64,000 bases of DNA from Arthrobacter sp. zg-Y238 (GTDB taxonomy: Bacteria; Actinomycetota; Actinomycetes; Actinomycetales; Micrococcaceae): the NCBI RefSeq assembly GCF_024385525.1, contig NZ_JANFLU010000007.1, positions 1 to 64,000 of the forward strand, read 5' to 3'. Shown piece after piece: positions 1-7,806 of the stretch (its first letter is position 1; every line of letters begins with the position of its first letter). The notes below the pieces were generated by a model. The model did not search any database. It was not told the origin of the DNA and saw nothing but the letters and a program-made list of their open reading frames with translations. The translations under genes and the position numbers were made by a program.

Positions 1-264
1 ACACCAGCACCTGGACGGACACGACTTCAAACGGTCCGTCAAAGTATAAAGGGTGTTGTAGATCATGCTGCTTGCGTCCACTATGTGGTTCCCGGACAAC
101 AACCGTTGGTTGCTGTGCCTGGAACACGAACCATTGCCCCTTGTCCAGGGGGCGGGTTCACATTTTTACCGCACTGCCCGGCACCCCTCTTTTTTGGGGT
201 GGTTCCGGGGGAGTGTTGTAACCATTGTTTTCCCCTCCCGCCTTTGGCGGGTGCGGGTAGAAGG
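1..264 (+). other. 23S-5S rRNA intergenic spacer
   Basis: No protein gene is supported here. The sequence ends directly at the 5S rRNA and contains several short inverted repeats expected of a transcribed rRNA spacer, for example GGACGG/CCGTCC near 13-39 and CCCGCC/GGCGGG near 236-250. The 23S gene itself would lie to the left and is not recognisable in the window. The assignment rests on position and on resemblance to Arthrobacter spacers. Confidence 0.7.
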
Positions 265-382
265 GTTACGGCGGTCATAGCGTGGGGGAAACGCCCGGTC
301 CCATTCCGAACCCGGAAGCTAAGACCCACAGCGCCGATGGTACTGCATCCGGGAGGATGTGGGAGAGTAGGTCACCGCCGGA
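265..382 (+). rRNA. rrf: 5S ribosomal RNA
   Basis: This is a 5S rRNA of about 118 nt. The terminal helix is formed by GGCGGT near the 5' end (270-275) and ACCGCC near the 3' end (374-379). The conserved internal stretch CCCATTCCGAACCCGGAAG is present, as is the GGGAGAGTAGG segment before the 3' helix. It is the last gene of an rRNA operon and is followed by a strong hairpin terminator. The exact ends are uncertain by a base or two. Confidence 0.95.
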
Positions 383-399
383 CAATAATTAGTACAGAG

Positions 400-440
400 G
401 GTCAGGTCCCGCGCCATTGGTGCGGGACCTGACCTGTTTA
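400..440 (+). terminator. rRNA operon terminator hairpin
   Basis: A perfect 13-bp stem is formed by GGTCAGGTCCCGC (400-412) and GCGGGACCTGACC (422-434) with a 9-nt loop, followed by TGTTTA. It lies 18 nt after the 5S rRNA and fits a factor-independent rRNA operon terminator. Confidence 0.85.
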
Positions 441-467
441 ACCCGCAAATCCGGATAGGTTAAATGC

Positions 468-1217
468 ATGGAATCCAGAGTCGAGACAAAAATCACCAGC
501 GGGCGCGGTCTTCTCTGGCTGATCCATTTCGCTGCAGTGCTTGTTCTGGCGGCCTGTTTTGCCTATGGGACCACGATTTACGATTCCCTGCCGGAAACGA
601 TTCCGACCCACTGGGGGGCCGGCGGCCGCCCGGATGCCTGGGGCGCCAAGTCCTTCGGGACCGCCTTCTTCCCTCTGCTGATGGGCGCCGGTACCAGTGC
701 ACTCCTGGCCTTGGTGGCCGCCGTCGTACCCGCCATGGTGCCCCCTGAAAAGAATCCGTCGGACTGGGAGCTGTATCTCCGGGAGGGAATGATCCGCGGC
801 ACGGTTGTTGCCCTGGGTGGGACTTCTGTCCTGATAGCGGCGCTGATCGGCGCGCTCACGGTTGCCGGCTGGCTGGCCCCGGACCATGTGCCCGCCGGGC
901 CGGCCCTGGTGATGATTCCGCTGATCCTTGGCTTCTTGGTCCTTTCCTATACTGCTGCCGCCCGCTGGGCACGGCGCACGGCTGAGCGGCACGGTGTCCG
1001 CCCCACAGTCGAGGAACAGGAAGAGGATAAGCGGTGGGTCGGCGGCATCCTCTACAACGATCCGAATGATCCCCACATCCTGGTACCCAAGCGCAGCGGG
1101 TCCGGCACCGGACTGACGGTGAATGTCGGCAACCGCAGGGGGCGCACTGCCGTCGTGGTGTTCCTGGTGGTCTTTGTTGTCCTTCCTGCTGTTTTCGGAG
1201 TCTTCCTGGCCCTCTAG
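468..1217 (+). CDS. DUF1648 / DUF5808 membrane protein
   Basis: This 249-residue protein has about five predicted membrane helices (roughly residues 16-35, 64-88, 108-130, 136-158 and 225-247). The N-terminal part carries the DUF1648 pattern around LPETIPTHWGAGGRPDAWG (residues 41-59). The C-terminal part carries the DUF5808-like pattern YNDPNDPHILVPKR followed by a glycine-rich TVNVGN segment. Related proteins include SdpI-type immunity and signalling membrane proteins, but no specific role can be assigned. It stands alone between the rRNA terminator and the next gene, which begins 45 nt downstream. A second ATG four bases upstream is out of frame. Confidence 0.85.
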   Translation: MESRVETKITSGRGLLWLIHFAAVLVLAACFAYGTTIYDSLPETIPTHWGAGGRPDAWGAKSFGTAFFPLLMGAGTSALLALVAAVVPAMVPPEKNPSDWELYLREGMIRGTVVALGGTSVLIAALIGALTVAGWLAPDHVPAGPALVMIPLILGFLVLSYTAAARWARRTAERHGVRPTVEEQEEDKRWVGGILYNDPNDPHILVPKRSGSGTGLTVNVGNRRGRTAVVVFLVVFVVLPAVFGVFLAL

Positions 1218-1262
1218 GTACCGCCTGCCGGCGGAGTCCGTTTCTCCACTAGGCTTATACCC

Positions 1263-2036
1263 ATGCGTATTGCTCGATTTGTACAGGACAGCGACCCCGC
1301 CTTCGGCGTGGTCGGCGGAGAAGAAGGCAGCGAAGAAATCGCCGTCATTAAGGGTGACCCGTTCTTTTCGGGCGTCCAGCTGACGGGGGAGCGGCACAAG
1401 CTGGAAGACGTGCGCCTGCTGGCCCCGATCATCCCGCGAAGCAAGGTGGTCGGCATCGGCCGCAACTACGCGGACCACGCCAGCGAAATGGGCAACGACG
1501 TGCCGCCGGCGCCGTTGATGTTCCTCAAGCCCAACACCTCGGTGATCGGCCCCAACGATCCCGTGGTGCTGCCGTCCTTCTCGGACGAGGTTTCCTACGA
1601 AGCCGAACTGGCCGTTGTTATCGGACGCATCTGCAAGGATGTCCCGATCGAGCGCGTGGACGAAGTCATCTTCGGTTACACCTGCGCCAACGACCTCACC
1701 GCCCGTGATGCCCAGCGCACCGACGACCAGTGGGCCCGTGCCAAGGGCTTTGACACCTCCTGCCCGCTGGGCCCGTGGATCGAAACAGAGCTGGATCCCG
1801 AGAACACCGCGGTCCGCGGTTACCTCAACGGTGAACTGGTCCAGGACGGCAACACCAACTCGATGATCTGGGGCGTCAAGGAACTGGTTTCCTACGTCTC
1901 GCAGGCCTTCACCCTGCTGCCGGGCGACGTCATCCTCACCGGCACCCCCGCAGGCGTCGGCATCATCAGCGACGGCGAACGCTTCGAGGTTGATATCGAA
2001 GGCATCGGCCGGCTGGTCAACACTGTCCGCAGCTGA
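1263..2036 (+). CDS. Fumarylacetoacetate hydrolase family protein
   Basis: This 257-residue enzyme belongs to the FAH superfamily, whose members hydrolyse or decarboxylate C-C bonds in 2,4-diketo acids such as acylpyruvates, oxaloacetate and hydroxymuconates. The family signatures are visible: GRNYADHA at the start of the catalytic core, KPNTSVIGPNDPV, and the metal-binding E-x-E in SYEAELAVVIGR, followed by GYTCANDLTARDAQ and a C-terminal TGTPAGVG. The substrate cannot be told from sequence. Its TGA overlaps the next ATG by one base. The same FAH-gltX neighbourhood is common in Arthrobacter relatives (recalled, not checked here). Confidence 0.93.
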   Translation: MRIARFVQDSDPAFGVVGGEEGSEEIAVIKGDPFFSGVQLTGERHKLEDVRLLAPIIPRSKVVGIGRNYADHASEMGNDVPPAPLMFLKPNTSVIGPNDPVVLPSFSDEVSYEAELAVVIGRICKDVPIERVDEVIFGYTCANDLTARDAQRTDDQWARAKGFDTSCPLGPWIETELDPENTAVRGYLNGELVQDGNTNSMIWGVKELVSYVSQAFTLLPGDVILTGTPAGVGIISDGERFEVDIEGIGRLVNTVRS

Positions 2037-2638
2037 TGCCCCGCGGAGCGGCCCGGGAGTCCGGCCGGAACACAGCCGTGTCTGGGCTGATCTGGTCCTT
2101 GATCCTCCTGGCCGCTCCGTTTCTCGGCTTTCCACCCGCTGCCGCCCTTCCGTGGGGTGCCGGTGCGGCGCTGCTGATGGGTGTTTTCCCGGCAGTCCTG
2201 GTCACCTATCTGCAGCACACCAACGACCTCCGCAGCCTGCCGCCGTCGTCCCTGCCGCCCGCAGTGCTGGGTGCGGCGGCGCTGGCGTTTATGTTCCAGC
2301 GGCTCATCCTCTGGCTGGACGGGCCGCTGCCGCTCTCCGCAGCGGTCTTCGCCCTGCTGGCTGCCGCGGTCGTGCTGCTGGTCGCCAATGCGTTCACGTC
2401 CTGGTCCTGGCTGGACCTCACCCTGGGGGCGGGCATCGTGATCCTCGGTTCGACGGCGCTCCTGCTGTTCCCGGGACTGGCGGGCACCGTGGCAGGTGTC
2501 GTTCTTGCCGGCGTGCTGGCACTTTCCCTTACTGCCCGGCTGCGGCAGGGACGCCCGGCAAGACATCTCGCCGCCGCTGGTGCCGGAGCGGCAGCCGGCG
2601 GGGGAGTCTTCCTCTGGCTGCTGTCCTACGCGCAATAA
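2036..2638 (+). CDS. Hypothetical integral membrane protein
   Basis: This 200-residue, very hydrophobic protein has about six predicted transmembrane segments and no charged catalytic motif. The ATG shares one base with the stop of the FAH-family gene, so the two are translationally coupled, and gltX begins 39 nt downstream. No domain is recognised. It resembles the small lineage-specific membrane proteins found at this locus in related actinobacteria. The coupling shows co-expression and does not by itself indicate a function. Confidence 0.75.
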   Translation: MPRGAARESGRNTAVSGLIWSLILLAAPFLGFPPAAALPWGAGAALLMGVFPAVLVTYLQHTNDLRSLPPSSLPPAVLGAAALAFMFQRLILWLDGPLPLSAAVFALLAAAVVLLVANAFTSWSWLDLTLGAGIVILGSTALLLFPGLAGTVAGVVLAGVLALSLTARLRQGRPARHLAAAGAGAAAGGGVFLWLLSYAQ

Positions 2639-2677
2639 GGCGGCCGGCGGACGGAAGAGTCTAAACTGGGAAACATC

Positions 2678-4195
2678 ATGACTAACGCTCCCACACCCTT
2701 AGCTGACCTTCCCACCGTTACCGATGACACGCCCGTACGCGTGCGCTTCTGCCCGTCTCCCACGGGCACCCCGCACGTCGGCCTCATCCGGACCGCCCTG
2801 TTCAACTGGGCCTATGCCAAGCACACCAAGGGCACCATGGTGTTCCGCATCGAAGATACCGACACTGCACGTGACAGCGAGGAGAGCTACCTCCAGCTCC
2901 TCGACGCGCTGAAGTGGCTTGGCATCACGTGGGATGAAGGCGTGGAAGTGGGCGGGCCGCACGAACCCTACCGCCAGTCCCAGCGCGGCGAGATCTACCA
3001 GGACGTCATCGCGAAGCTGCGCGACGCCGGCTACGTCTACGAGTCCTACTCCACCCCGGAAGAGATCGAAGCGCGCCACCGCGCCGCCGGACGCGACATC
3101 AAGCTGGGCTATGACAACTATGACCGCGACCTGACCCCGGAACAGATCGAAGCCTTCCGGGCCGAAGGCCGTTCACCCGTGCTGCGCGTCCGGATGCCGG
3201 ATGAAGACATCACCTTCACGGACCTGGTCCGCGGCGAGATCACCTTCAAGGCCGGAACCGTTCCCGACTTCGTAGTGGTCCGGGCCAACGGTGCACCGCT
3301 CTACACGCTGGTCAACCCGGTGGACGACGCGCTCATGGGCATCACCCACATCCTGCGCGGCGAGGACCTGCTGTCCTCCACCCCGCGCCAGATTGCGCTT
3401 TACCGCGCCCTGATCGACGTCGGCGTGGCCAAGTACATGCCCCTGTTCGGTCACCTTCCGTACGTCATGGGTGCCGGCAACAAGAAGCTGTCCAAGCGCG
3501 ATCCGGAGTCCAGCCTCTTCCTGCACCGGGAACGCGGCTTCATCCCCGAAGGCCTGCTCAACTACCTGTCCCTGCTGGGCTGGTCGCTGTCCGCAGACGA
3601 GGACATCTTCACCGTCGACCAGCTGGTGGAAAACTTCGACATCCACAACGTGCTGGCCAACCCTGCCCGCTTCGACCTGAAGAAGGCCGAGGCCATCAAC
3701 GGCACCCACGTACGCATGCTCGAGGCCGAAGACTTCCGTAACCGGCTGGTTCCCTACCTGCAGCAGGCCGGTCTGGTAGGGGAGACCCTCACGCCGCGTG
3801 AAGAGGAAATCCTGACCGAAGCCGCGCCCCTGGTACAGGAACGCATCACTCTGCTGGGTGAGGCTCCGGACATGCTCGGCTTCCTGTTCAAGGCCGACGA
3901 CGCCGTCGACGTTGGCGACGACGCCCGGAAGGGCCTGCCGGCGAACCTGGCAGAGGTGCTCGACGCCGCCCTGGCAGCCCTGGAATCCGTGTCCGACTGG
4001 ACAGCGGAGAACATCCAGGCAGCTCTGCGCCAGGCACTCGTGGAAGACATGGGCATCAAGCCGCGCCTGGCCTTCGGTCCGGTGCGCACGGCCGTCTCCG
4101 GACGCCGGATTTCGCCGCCCCTGTTCGAGTCCATGGTCATCCTTGGCCGGGAATCCTCGCTGGCACGGATCCGCGCGTTCCGCGCAGCAGCCTAG
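2678..4195 (+). CDS. gltX: Glutamate--tRNA ligase
   Basis: This 505-residue class I aminoacyl-tRNA synthetase charges tRNA with glutamate. The N-terminal Rossmann domain starts with [20 protein letters not shown], the HIGH-type signature. The KMSKS loop is KLSKRDPES, and the C-terminal half is the anticodon-binding domain. Actinobacteria generally lack GlnRS, so GltX is likely non-discriminating and also glutamylates tRNA-Gln, with GatCAB completing the conversion. That is known for the group and not shown here. A tRNA-Gln and a tRNA-Glu gene follow about 0.9 kb downstream. Confidence 0.98.
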   Translation: MTNAPTPLADLPTVTDDTPVRVRFCPSPTGTPHVGLIRTALFNWAYAKHTKGTMVFRIEDTDTARDSEESYLQLLDALKWLGITWDEGVEVGGPHEPYRQSQRGEIYQDVIAKLRDAGYVYESYSTPEEIEARHRAAGRDIKLGYDNYDRDLTPEQIEAFRAEGRSPVLRVRMPDEDITFTDLVRGEITFKAGTVPDFVVVRANGAPLYTLVNPVDDALMGITHILRGEDLLSSTPRQIALYRALIDVGVAKYMPLFGHLPYVMGAGNKKLSKRDPESSLFLHRERGFIPEGLLNYLSLLGWSLSADEDIFTVDQLVENFDIHNVLANPARFDLKKAEAINGTHVRMLEAEDFRNRLVPYLQQAGLVGETLTPREEEILTEAAPLVQERITLLGEAPDMLGFLFKADDAVDVGDDARKGLPANLAEVLDAALAALESVSDWTAENIQAALRQALVEDMGIKPRLAFGPVRTAVSGRRISPPLFESMVILGRESSLARIRAFRAAA

Positions 4196-4205
4196 GAACA
4201 CCGAA

Positions 4206-4931
4206 ATGGGCAGGTTCCTCGATGCGGTTTTGTTTGACATTGACGAGACCCTCATCGACCTGCAGGCTGCCATGGGCACCACGCTCCAGGCGGTCAGCGC
4301 CGATGACCTGACCCATTTCACGGCGGCGGACTGGGAGGCCTATACCTCCTTGTTCTCCGCCGACCCCCAGGGGCACTACAACGCCTACCTCGCTGGCCGG
4401 CTGAGCTTTGCCGACCAACGGGTACTTCGTCTGCAGCACGCCCGTGAACAGGCGGGGCTGGCACCCCTGGACAGCGATGCGGCCCGGGCATGGAACCAAG
4501 CCTATGAACAAGCCCTGCCGCAGTACTTCCGCGCCTTTGACGATGTGGATCCGCTCCTTGATGCCTTGGAAGCGCGCGGCATTGCGTACGGGGCGGTCAG
4601 CAACAACGTGCACGACTACCAGCGGGCCAAGCTCGACGCCGCCGGACTGCAGCGCATCAAGGTCCTGGTGGGCATTGACACCGTCGGTGCCGCGAAACCG
4701 GAACCGGCAATCTTCCATGAGGGAGTGCGCCTGCTCGGCAGCACGCCGGAACGGACTGCCTACGTAGGGGACAACCTGCAGGTAGACGCCGTGGGAGCGG
4801 CAGGCGCCGGCCTGGTGGGCGTCTGGCTCGACCGTACGGGCAATCCTTCTCCGGTGCGCGACGAGCGAGCAGCAGCGCCTTCGGAGGTGCCAACCATCGG
4901 GTCGCTTGGCGAGCTGCTGGAGCTGATCTGA
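4206..4931 (+). CDS. HAD-superfamily hydrolase
   Basis: This 241-residue haloacid dehalogenase-like phosphatase carries motif I DIDET with the nucleophile Asp near residue 10. An alpha-helical cap follows, then motif II in YGAVSNN, a Lys in AAKPEPAIF (motif III) and the acidic motif IV in YVGDNLQVD. The arrangement fits HAD-IA phosphatases acting on small phosphorylated metabolites, but the substrate is unknown. It begins 10 nt after gltX and is probably co-transcribed. The ATG at 4206 is chosen because the first hydrophobic strand and motif I follow at once. Confidence 0.92.
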   Translation: MGRFLDAVLFDIDETLIDLQAAMGTTLQAVSADDLTHFTAADWEAYTSLFSADPQGHYNAYLAGRLSFADQRVLRLQHAREQAGLAPLDSDAARAWNQAYEQALPQYFRAFDDVDPLLDALEARGIAYGAVSNNVHDYQRAKLDAAGLQRIKVLVGIDTVGAAKPEPAIFHEGVRLLGSTPERTAYVGDNLQVDAVGAAGAGLVGVWLDRTGNPSPVRDERAAAPSEVPTIGSLGELLELI

Positions 4932-4950
4932 TGCGGCCCTCGGGTCCGTT

Positions 4951-4979
4951 TTGTACTTGGTCCGAAACCCGTGTATAGT
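4951..4979 (+). promoter_or_regulatory. Sigma70-type promoter for the tRNA genes
   Basis: TTGTAC (4951-4956) and TATAGT (4974-4979) are separated by exactly 17 nt. They lie about 65 nt upstream of tRNA-Gln, where a stable RNA promoter is expected. Promoters this close to consensus are uncommon in high-GC actinobacteria and are typical of tRNA and rRNA genes. Confidence 0.75.
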
Positions 4980-5043
4980 TATATCTCGTGCTGAGGGGCT
5001 GCGGCCGGGGATAACTCCTCGAGAAGCAGCCGGGAAAGTGCAT

Positions 5044-5115
5044 TGGGATATGGTGTAATTGGCAACACATCGGTTTCTGGTACCGACATTCTAGGTTCGA
5101 GTCCTGGTATCCCAG
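5044..5115 (+). tRNA. tRNA-Gln (CUG)
   Basis: This 72-nt cloverleaf has acceptor arm TGGGATA (5044-5050) paired with TATCCCA (5108-5114) and discriminator G. The anticodon stem TCGGT/ACCGA encloses the loop TTCTGGT, giving anticodon CTG, and the T-loop GGTTCGAGTCC is present. No CCA is encoded. The transcript probably starts at the promoter near 4985 and continues into tRNA-Glu. Confidence 0.95.
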
Positions 5116-5239
5116 CGGTAATCAATTGGTGGTTTAGCCCCGATTGGTCTCCTCTGACGGAGTATGAAATACTCTACAGGCCGGTTCATCGAAACCGGCA
5201 AGGAAGTGCCTGGGTTGAAAGACTCGGAGCACTGTACAC

Positions 5240-5312
5240 GGCCCCATCGTATAGCGGCCTAGTACGCTGCCCTCTCACGGCGGTAACGCGGGTTCGAATC
5301 CCGCTGGGGTCA
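5240..5312 (+). tRNA. tRNA-Glu (CUC)
   Basis: This 73-nt cloverleaf has acceptor arm GGCCCCA (5240-5246) paired with TGGGGTC (5305-5311, one G-U pair). The anticodon stem CTGCC/GGCGG encloses the loop CTCTCAC, giving anticodon CTC, and the T-loop GGTTCGAATCC is present. The 124-nt gap after tRNA-Gln holds only a small GCCGGTT/AACCGGC hairpin (5180-5199). Confidence 0.95.
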
Positions 5313-5319
5313 CAGATTG

Positions 5320-5357
5320 CCGGCTCCGGACATTATGTCCGGGGCCGGTTTTGTTTT
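5320..5357 (+). terminator. Intrinsic terminator after the tRNA genes
   Basis: A 12-bp stem forms between CCGGCTCCGGAC (5320-5331) and GTCCGGGGCCGG (5337-5348), with one T-G wobble and a 5-nt loop. It is followed at once by TTTTGTTTT. This is a classical Rho-independent structure directly after tRNA-Glu. Confidence 0.88.
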
Positions 5358-5448
5358 GCCCTGCTGATATTGGCTGCGATGCTGCCAGGATTACCGCCGT
5401 GCTAATTTCGAAACTGAAGCCGCAAAACAATAACCAGAGGAACAGCCC

Positions 5449-6462
5449 GTGCCGTCCGAAGCCCTGACCGTGGACCAGCTCGATGAGAAGGCGCTCCTGG
5501 CCCGGATCTTTCCGAGGCTCGGACCGACTACGGCACTCGTGGGTCCCGGTGATGACGCCGCCGTAATCGCTGCGCCGGACGGCCGGACCGTAATCTCCAT
5601 CGACACCCTCGTCCAGGACGCCGACTTCCGTCTGCTCTGGCCCTCGGGGTACCGAACTACCGGATACAACGTGGGCTGGAAATGCGCAGCGCAGAACCTT
5701 TCCGACATCAACGCCATGGGTGCCGTACCTACCTCGCTGGTTGTCAGCCTCACGCTTCCTGGCAGCACCGAGGTGGCATGGGTGGAGGATCTGGCGACCG
5801 GACTTGCGGCGGCCGTACAAACACTGATGCACGACGCCGGCCGCTGCTCGGTGGTGGGCGGAGACCTGGGCCGGGGCAGCCAGATTGTCGTCACGGCCGC
5901 CGTCACCGGTGATCTAGAGGGCCGCCGGCCGGTTCTGCGTTCCGAAGCCCGTCCCGGAGACGTTCTGGCACACTCCGGGGCACTGGGAGCTGCCGCAGGC
6001 GGGCTGGCCGTGCTGGAAAGCAGCCTGGACTATTCAGCCGTCCGTGAGGAAGCCGACCAGCTCCTCGCCACGCTGGTGGCCTCGCAAAACCGGCCCCATC
6101 CGCCCGTGCACCGCGGTCCGCGGGCGGCGGTTGCCGGCGCCACGGCCATGCTGGATGTGTCCGACGGCCTGGTGCGCGACGCCGGCCGGATCGCACGTGC
6201 CTCGGGCGTGGCCATTGACCTCGACGCCGGCTATCTCACCTCCCGGGCCGAGGTGCTGGCTCCGGCCGCGGCCCGGCTGGGAGCGGACCCGCTGGCCTGG
6301 GTGCTGGGCGGGGGAGAAGACCACGGCCTGCTGGCAACCTTCCCGCCGGACGCGGTCCTGCCAGAGGGGTTTGTGCGCATTGGAGAGGTAACGGACGGCG
6401 CGGGAGTCACGTTTGGCGGAGAGGCGCCGCCGGCCATCGGCTGGGACCACTTCGCCGGCTAG
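5449..6462 (+). CDS. thiL: Thiamine-monophosphate kinase
   Basis: This 337-residue PurM/AIRS-fold kinase phosphorylates thiamine monophosphate to thiamine diphosphate with ATP. Family motifs are VGPGDDAAVI near residue 26, SIDTLVQDADFR, the central LSDINAMGAVPTS, GGDLGRGSQIVVT, LDVSDGLVRDAGRIA and the C-terminal GGGEDHGLLATF. It starts with GTG. It stands alone on the plus strand between the tRNA terminator and a convergent K+ channel gene, with no TPP-riboswitch-like sequence upstream. Confidence 0.96.
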   Translation: MPSEALTVDQLDEKALLARIFPRLGPTTALVGPGDDAAVIAAPDGRTVISIDTLVQDADFRLLWPSGYRTTGYNVGWKCAAQNLSDINAMGAVPTSLVVSLTLPGSTEVAWVEDLATGLAAAVQTLMHDAGRCSVVGGDLGRGSQIVVTAAVTGDLEGRRPVLRSEARPGDVLAHSGALGAAAGGLAVLESSLDYSAVREEADQLLATLVASQNRPHPPVHRGPRAAVAGATAMLDVSDGLVRDAGRIARASGVAIDLDAGYLTSRAEVLAPAAARLGADPLAWVLGGGEDHGLLATFPPDAVLPEGFVRIGEVTDGAGVTFGGEAPPAIGWDHFAG

Positions 6463-6497
6463 CTGCAGGCGGCTGGCTCCGCTGCCACGGCAGCCGC

Positions 6498-6926
6498 TCA
6501 GGAGTCCGGCATGATGCGCCGGTTGCGGATCCTTTCGGCAAGGTCCAGCAGCTGCTCCCGTGACAGGTCCGGCAGGTGCTCCAGCTCCTTGACGAAGTCA
6601 TCCAGTGCGGTGGTGGCACGGGCCTTGAGGAGTTCGGTATAGAAGCCCACAATAATGCCGGTCATGAGGGCCACCACGAGGATCCCGTAGAGGGTCACGA
6701 CCACCGTGATAATCCGGCCAGCCGGTCCGGTGGCCACATAATCGCCGAAGCCGACGGTGGTGAAGGACACGAACAGGTACCAGAGGCCGTCGCCGAAATC
6801 GCTGAATTCCGGTTCGAGCCGCGGCAGCAGGAAGCTGGCGACCCCAAGGACAATCAGGAAGCCAAAGAAAATGTAGTCCGCGCCGGAGATTCGGATAATG
6901 TGCCACAGCACCCGCATCCGCTTCAT
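6498..6926 (-). CDS. Two-helix potassium channel protein
   Basis: This 142-residue membrane protein has two transmembrane helices (about residues 18-36 and 73-97) flanking a pore loop. The selectivity filter TTVGFGDYV lies near residues 56-64. This matches the Ion_trans_2 (KcsA/Kch pore) family. The roughly 45-residue C-terminal tail is soluble, helical and charged, and there is no RCK/TrkA-N domain. The GFGD filter variant is common in bacterial K+ channels. It is convergent with thiL across 35 nt. Confidence 0.93.
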   Translation of the reverse strand: MKRMRVLWHIIRISGADYIFFGFLIVLGVASFLLPRLEPEFSDFGDGLWYLFVSFTTVGFGDYVATGPAGRIITVVVTLYGILVVALMTGIIVGFYTELLKARATTALDDFVKELEHLPDLSREQLLDLAERIRNRRIMPDS

Positions 6927-6973
6927 GGGAACTCCCTTGGGTTTTCGATCCCCAACGGTTTCCCAATATAGGG

Positions 6974-7693
6974 TTACTCGCCGCTGTTGCGCAGTGCCTC
7001 GGTGAGCTGGGCTCCGGCCTTGGCCACCACTTCGGCGTGAACGCGGCCCGGCTGGCGGGTGAGGCGTTCTATCGGCCCTGAAATCGACACGGCGGCAATC
7101 ACCCGGCCGGACGGCCCGCGCACCGGAGCGGAAACGGAGGCGACGCCGGGTTCACGTTCGCCCAGGCTCTGGGCCCAGCCGCGGCGTCGGACGCCGGCCA
7201 GGACGGTAGGGGTGAAGCGGGCATTCTGCAGGCCCTCGAGGAGCCGGTCATGGTCCTCCCAGGCCAGCAGGCACTGGGCGGCGGAACCGGCTTTCATGGA
7301 CAGCTGGGTGCCCACCGGTATCGTGTCCCGCAGGCCGATGGGCCGCTCGGCGGAGGCGACGCAGACCCGCCACTCACCCTGCCGCCGGAAGACCTGCGAG
7401 CTTTCGCCCGTGGCATCGCGCAGCGACAGCAGCACCGGTCCGGCGGAGGCTATCAAACGGTCCTCACCGGCCGCGGAGGCGAGTTCCACCAGGCGTCCGC
7501 CCAGGACAAACCGGCCCTGGATATCGCGGCCGACCAGCCGGTGGTGCACCAGTGCCAGCGCAAGCCGGTGCACCGTGGGGCGCGCGAGTCCCGTCGCGGA
7601 AACCAACTGCGCGAGCGTGGTGGGGCCGGCTTCCAGTGCATCCAGCACCATGGCCGCTTTATCGATGACGCCTACCCCGCTGACTGTGTCCAT
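6974..7693 (-). CDS. ltbR: IclR-family regulator, probable LtbR
   Basis: This 239-residue protein has an N-terminal winged helix (PTTLAQLVSATGLARPTVHRLALAL, residues about 26-50) and a C-terminal IclR effector domain ending in VSAPVRGPSGRVIAAVSISG. It is divergent from leuCD, the arrangement of LtbR in corynebacteria (leucine and tryptophan biosynthesis regulator) and of NdgR in streptomycetes. The ATG at 7693 is preferred over an in-frame GTG at 7714, because the longer start abuts the palindrome at 7715-7725 and family proteins begin near SGVGVIDKA. The symbol rests on context and family. Confidence 0.85.
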   Translation of the reverse strand: MDTVSGVGVIDKAAMVLDALEAGPTTLAQLVSATGLARPTVHRLALALVHHRLVGRDIQGRFVLGGRLVELASAAGEDRLIASAGPVLLSLRDATGESSQVFRRQGEWRVCVASAERPIGLRDTIPVGTQLSMKAGSAAQCLLAWEDHDRLLEGLQNARFTPTVLAGVRRRGWAQSLGEREPGVASVSAPVRGPSGRVIAAVSISGPIERLTRQPGRVHAEVVAKAGAQLTEALRNSGE

Positions 7694-7714
7694 AAGCTGA
7701 TACTGCCGTCTCAC

Positions 7715-7725
7715 TATCTGAGATA
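7715..7725. promoter_or_regulatory. Candidate operator between ltbR and leuC
   Basis: TATCT-G-AGATA is a perfect 11-bp dyad just upstream of the regulator gene and about 80 nt before leuC. IclR regulators bind short dyads in divergent promoter regions, so this is a plausible autoregulatory and leuCD operator. Binding is inferred. Confidence 0.4.
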
Positions 7726-7806
7726 CAAATCGAAAAGCTGGACCGCCGGCTCCGCCTGCTGGTTCTCTTGAGGAACTAGGGACTGAACCAAATGAGGGGT
7801 AGCGGT

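Noticed and set aside
1-264. 3' end of 23S rRNA
   Set aside because: The sequence does not contain recognisable conserved 23S 3'-end helices; it fits the 23S-5S spacer.
438-2135. 565-codon open frame on the minus strand across the DUF1648 and FAH genes
   Set aside because: It is antisense to two clear genes, has no domain, and its composition is typical of the complement of high-GC coding DNA.
5313-5448. TPP riboswitch upstream of thiL
   Set aside because: The 136-nt gap is occupied by the tRNA terminator and shows none of the conserved thi-box core; thiL is a kinase gene and is seldom riboswitch-controlled.
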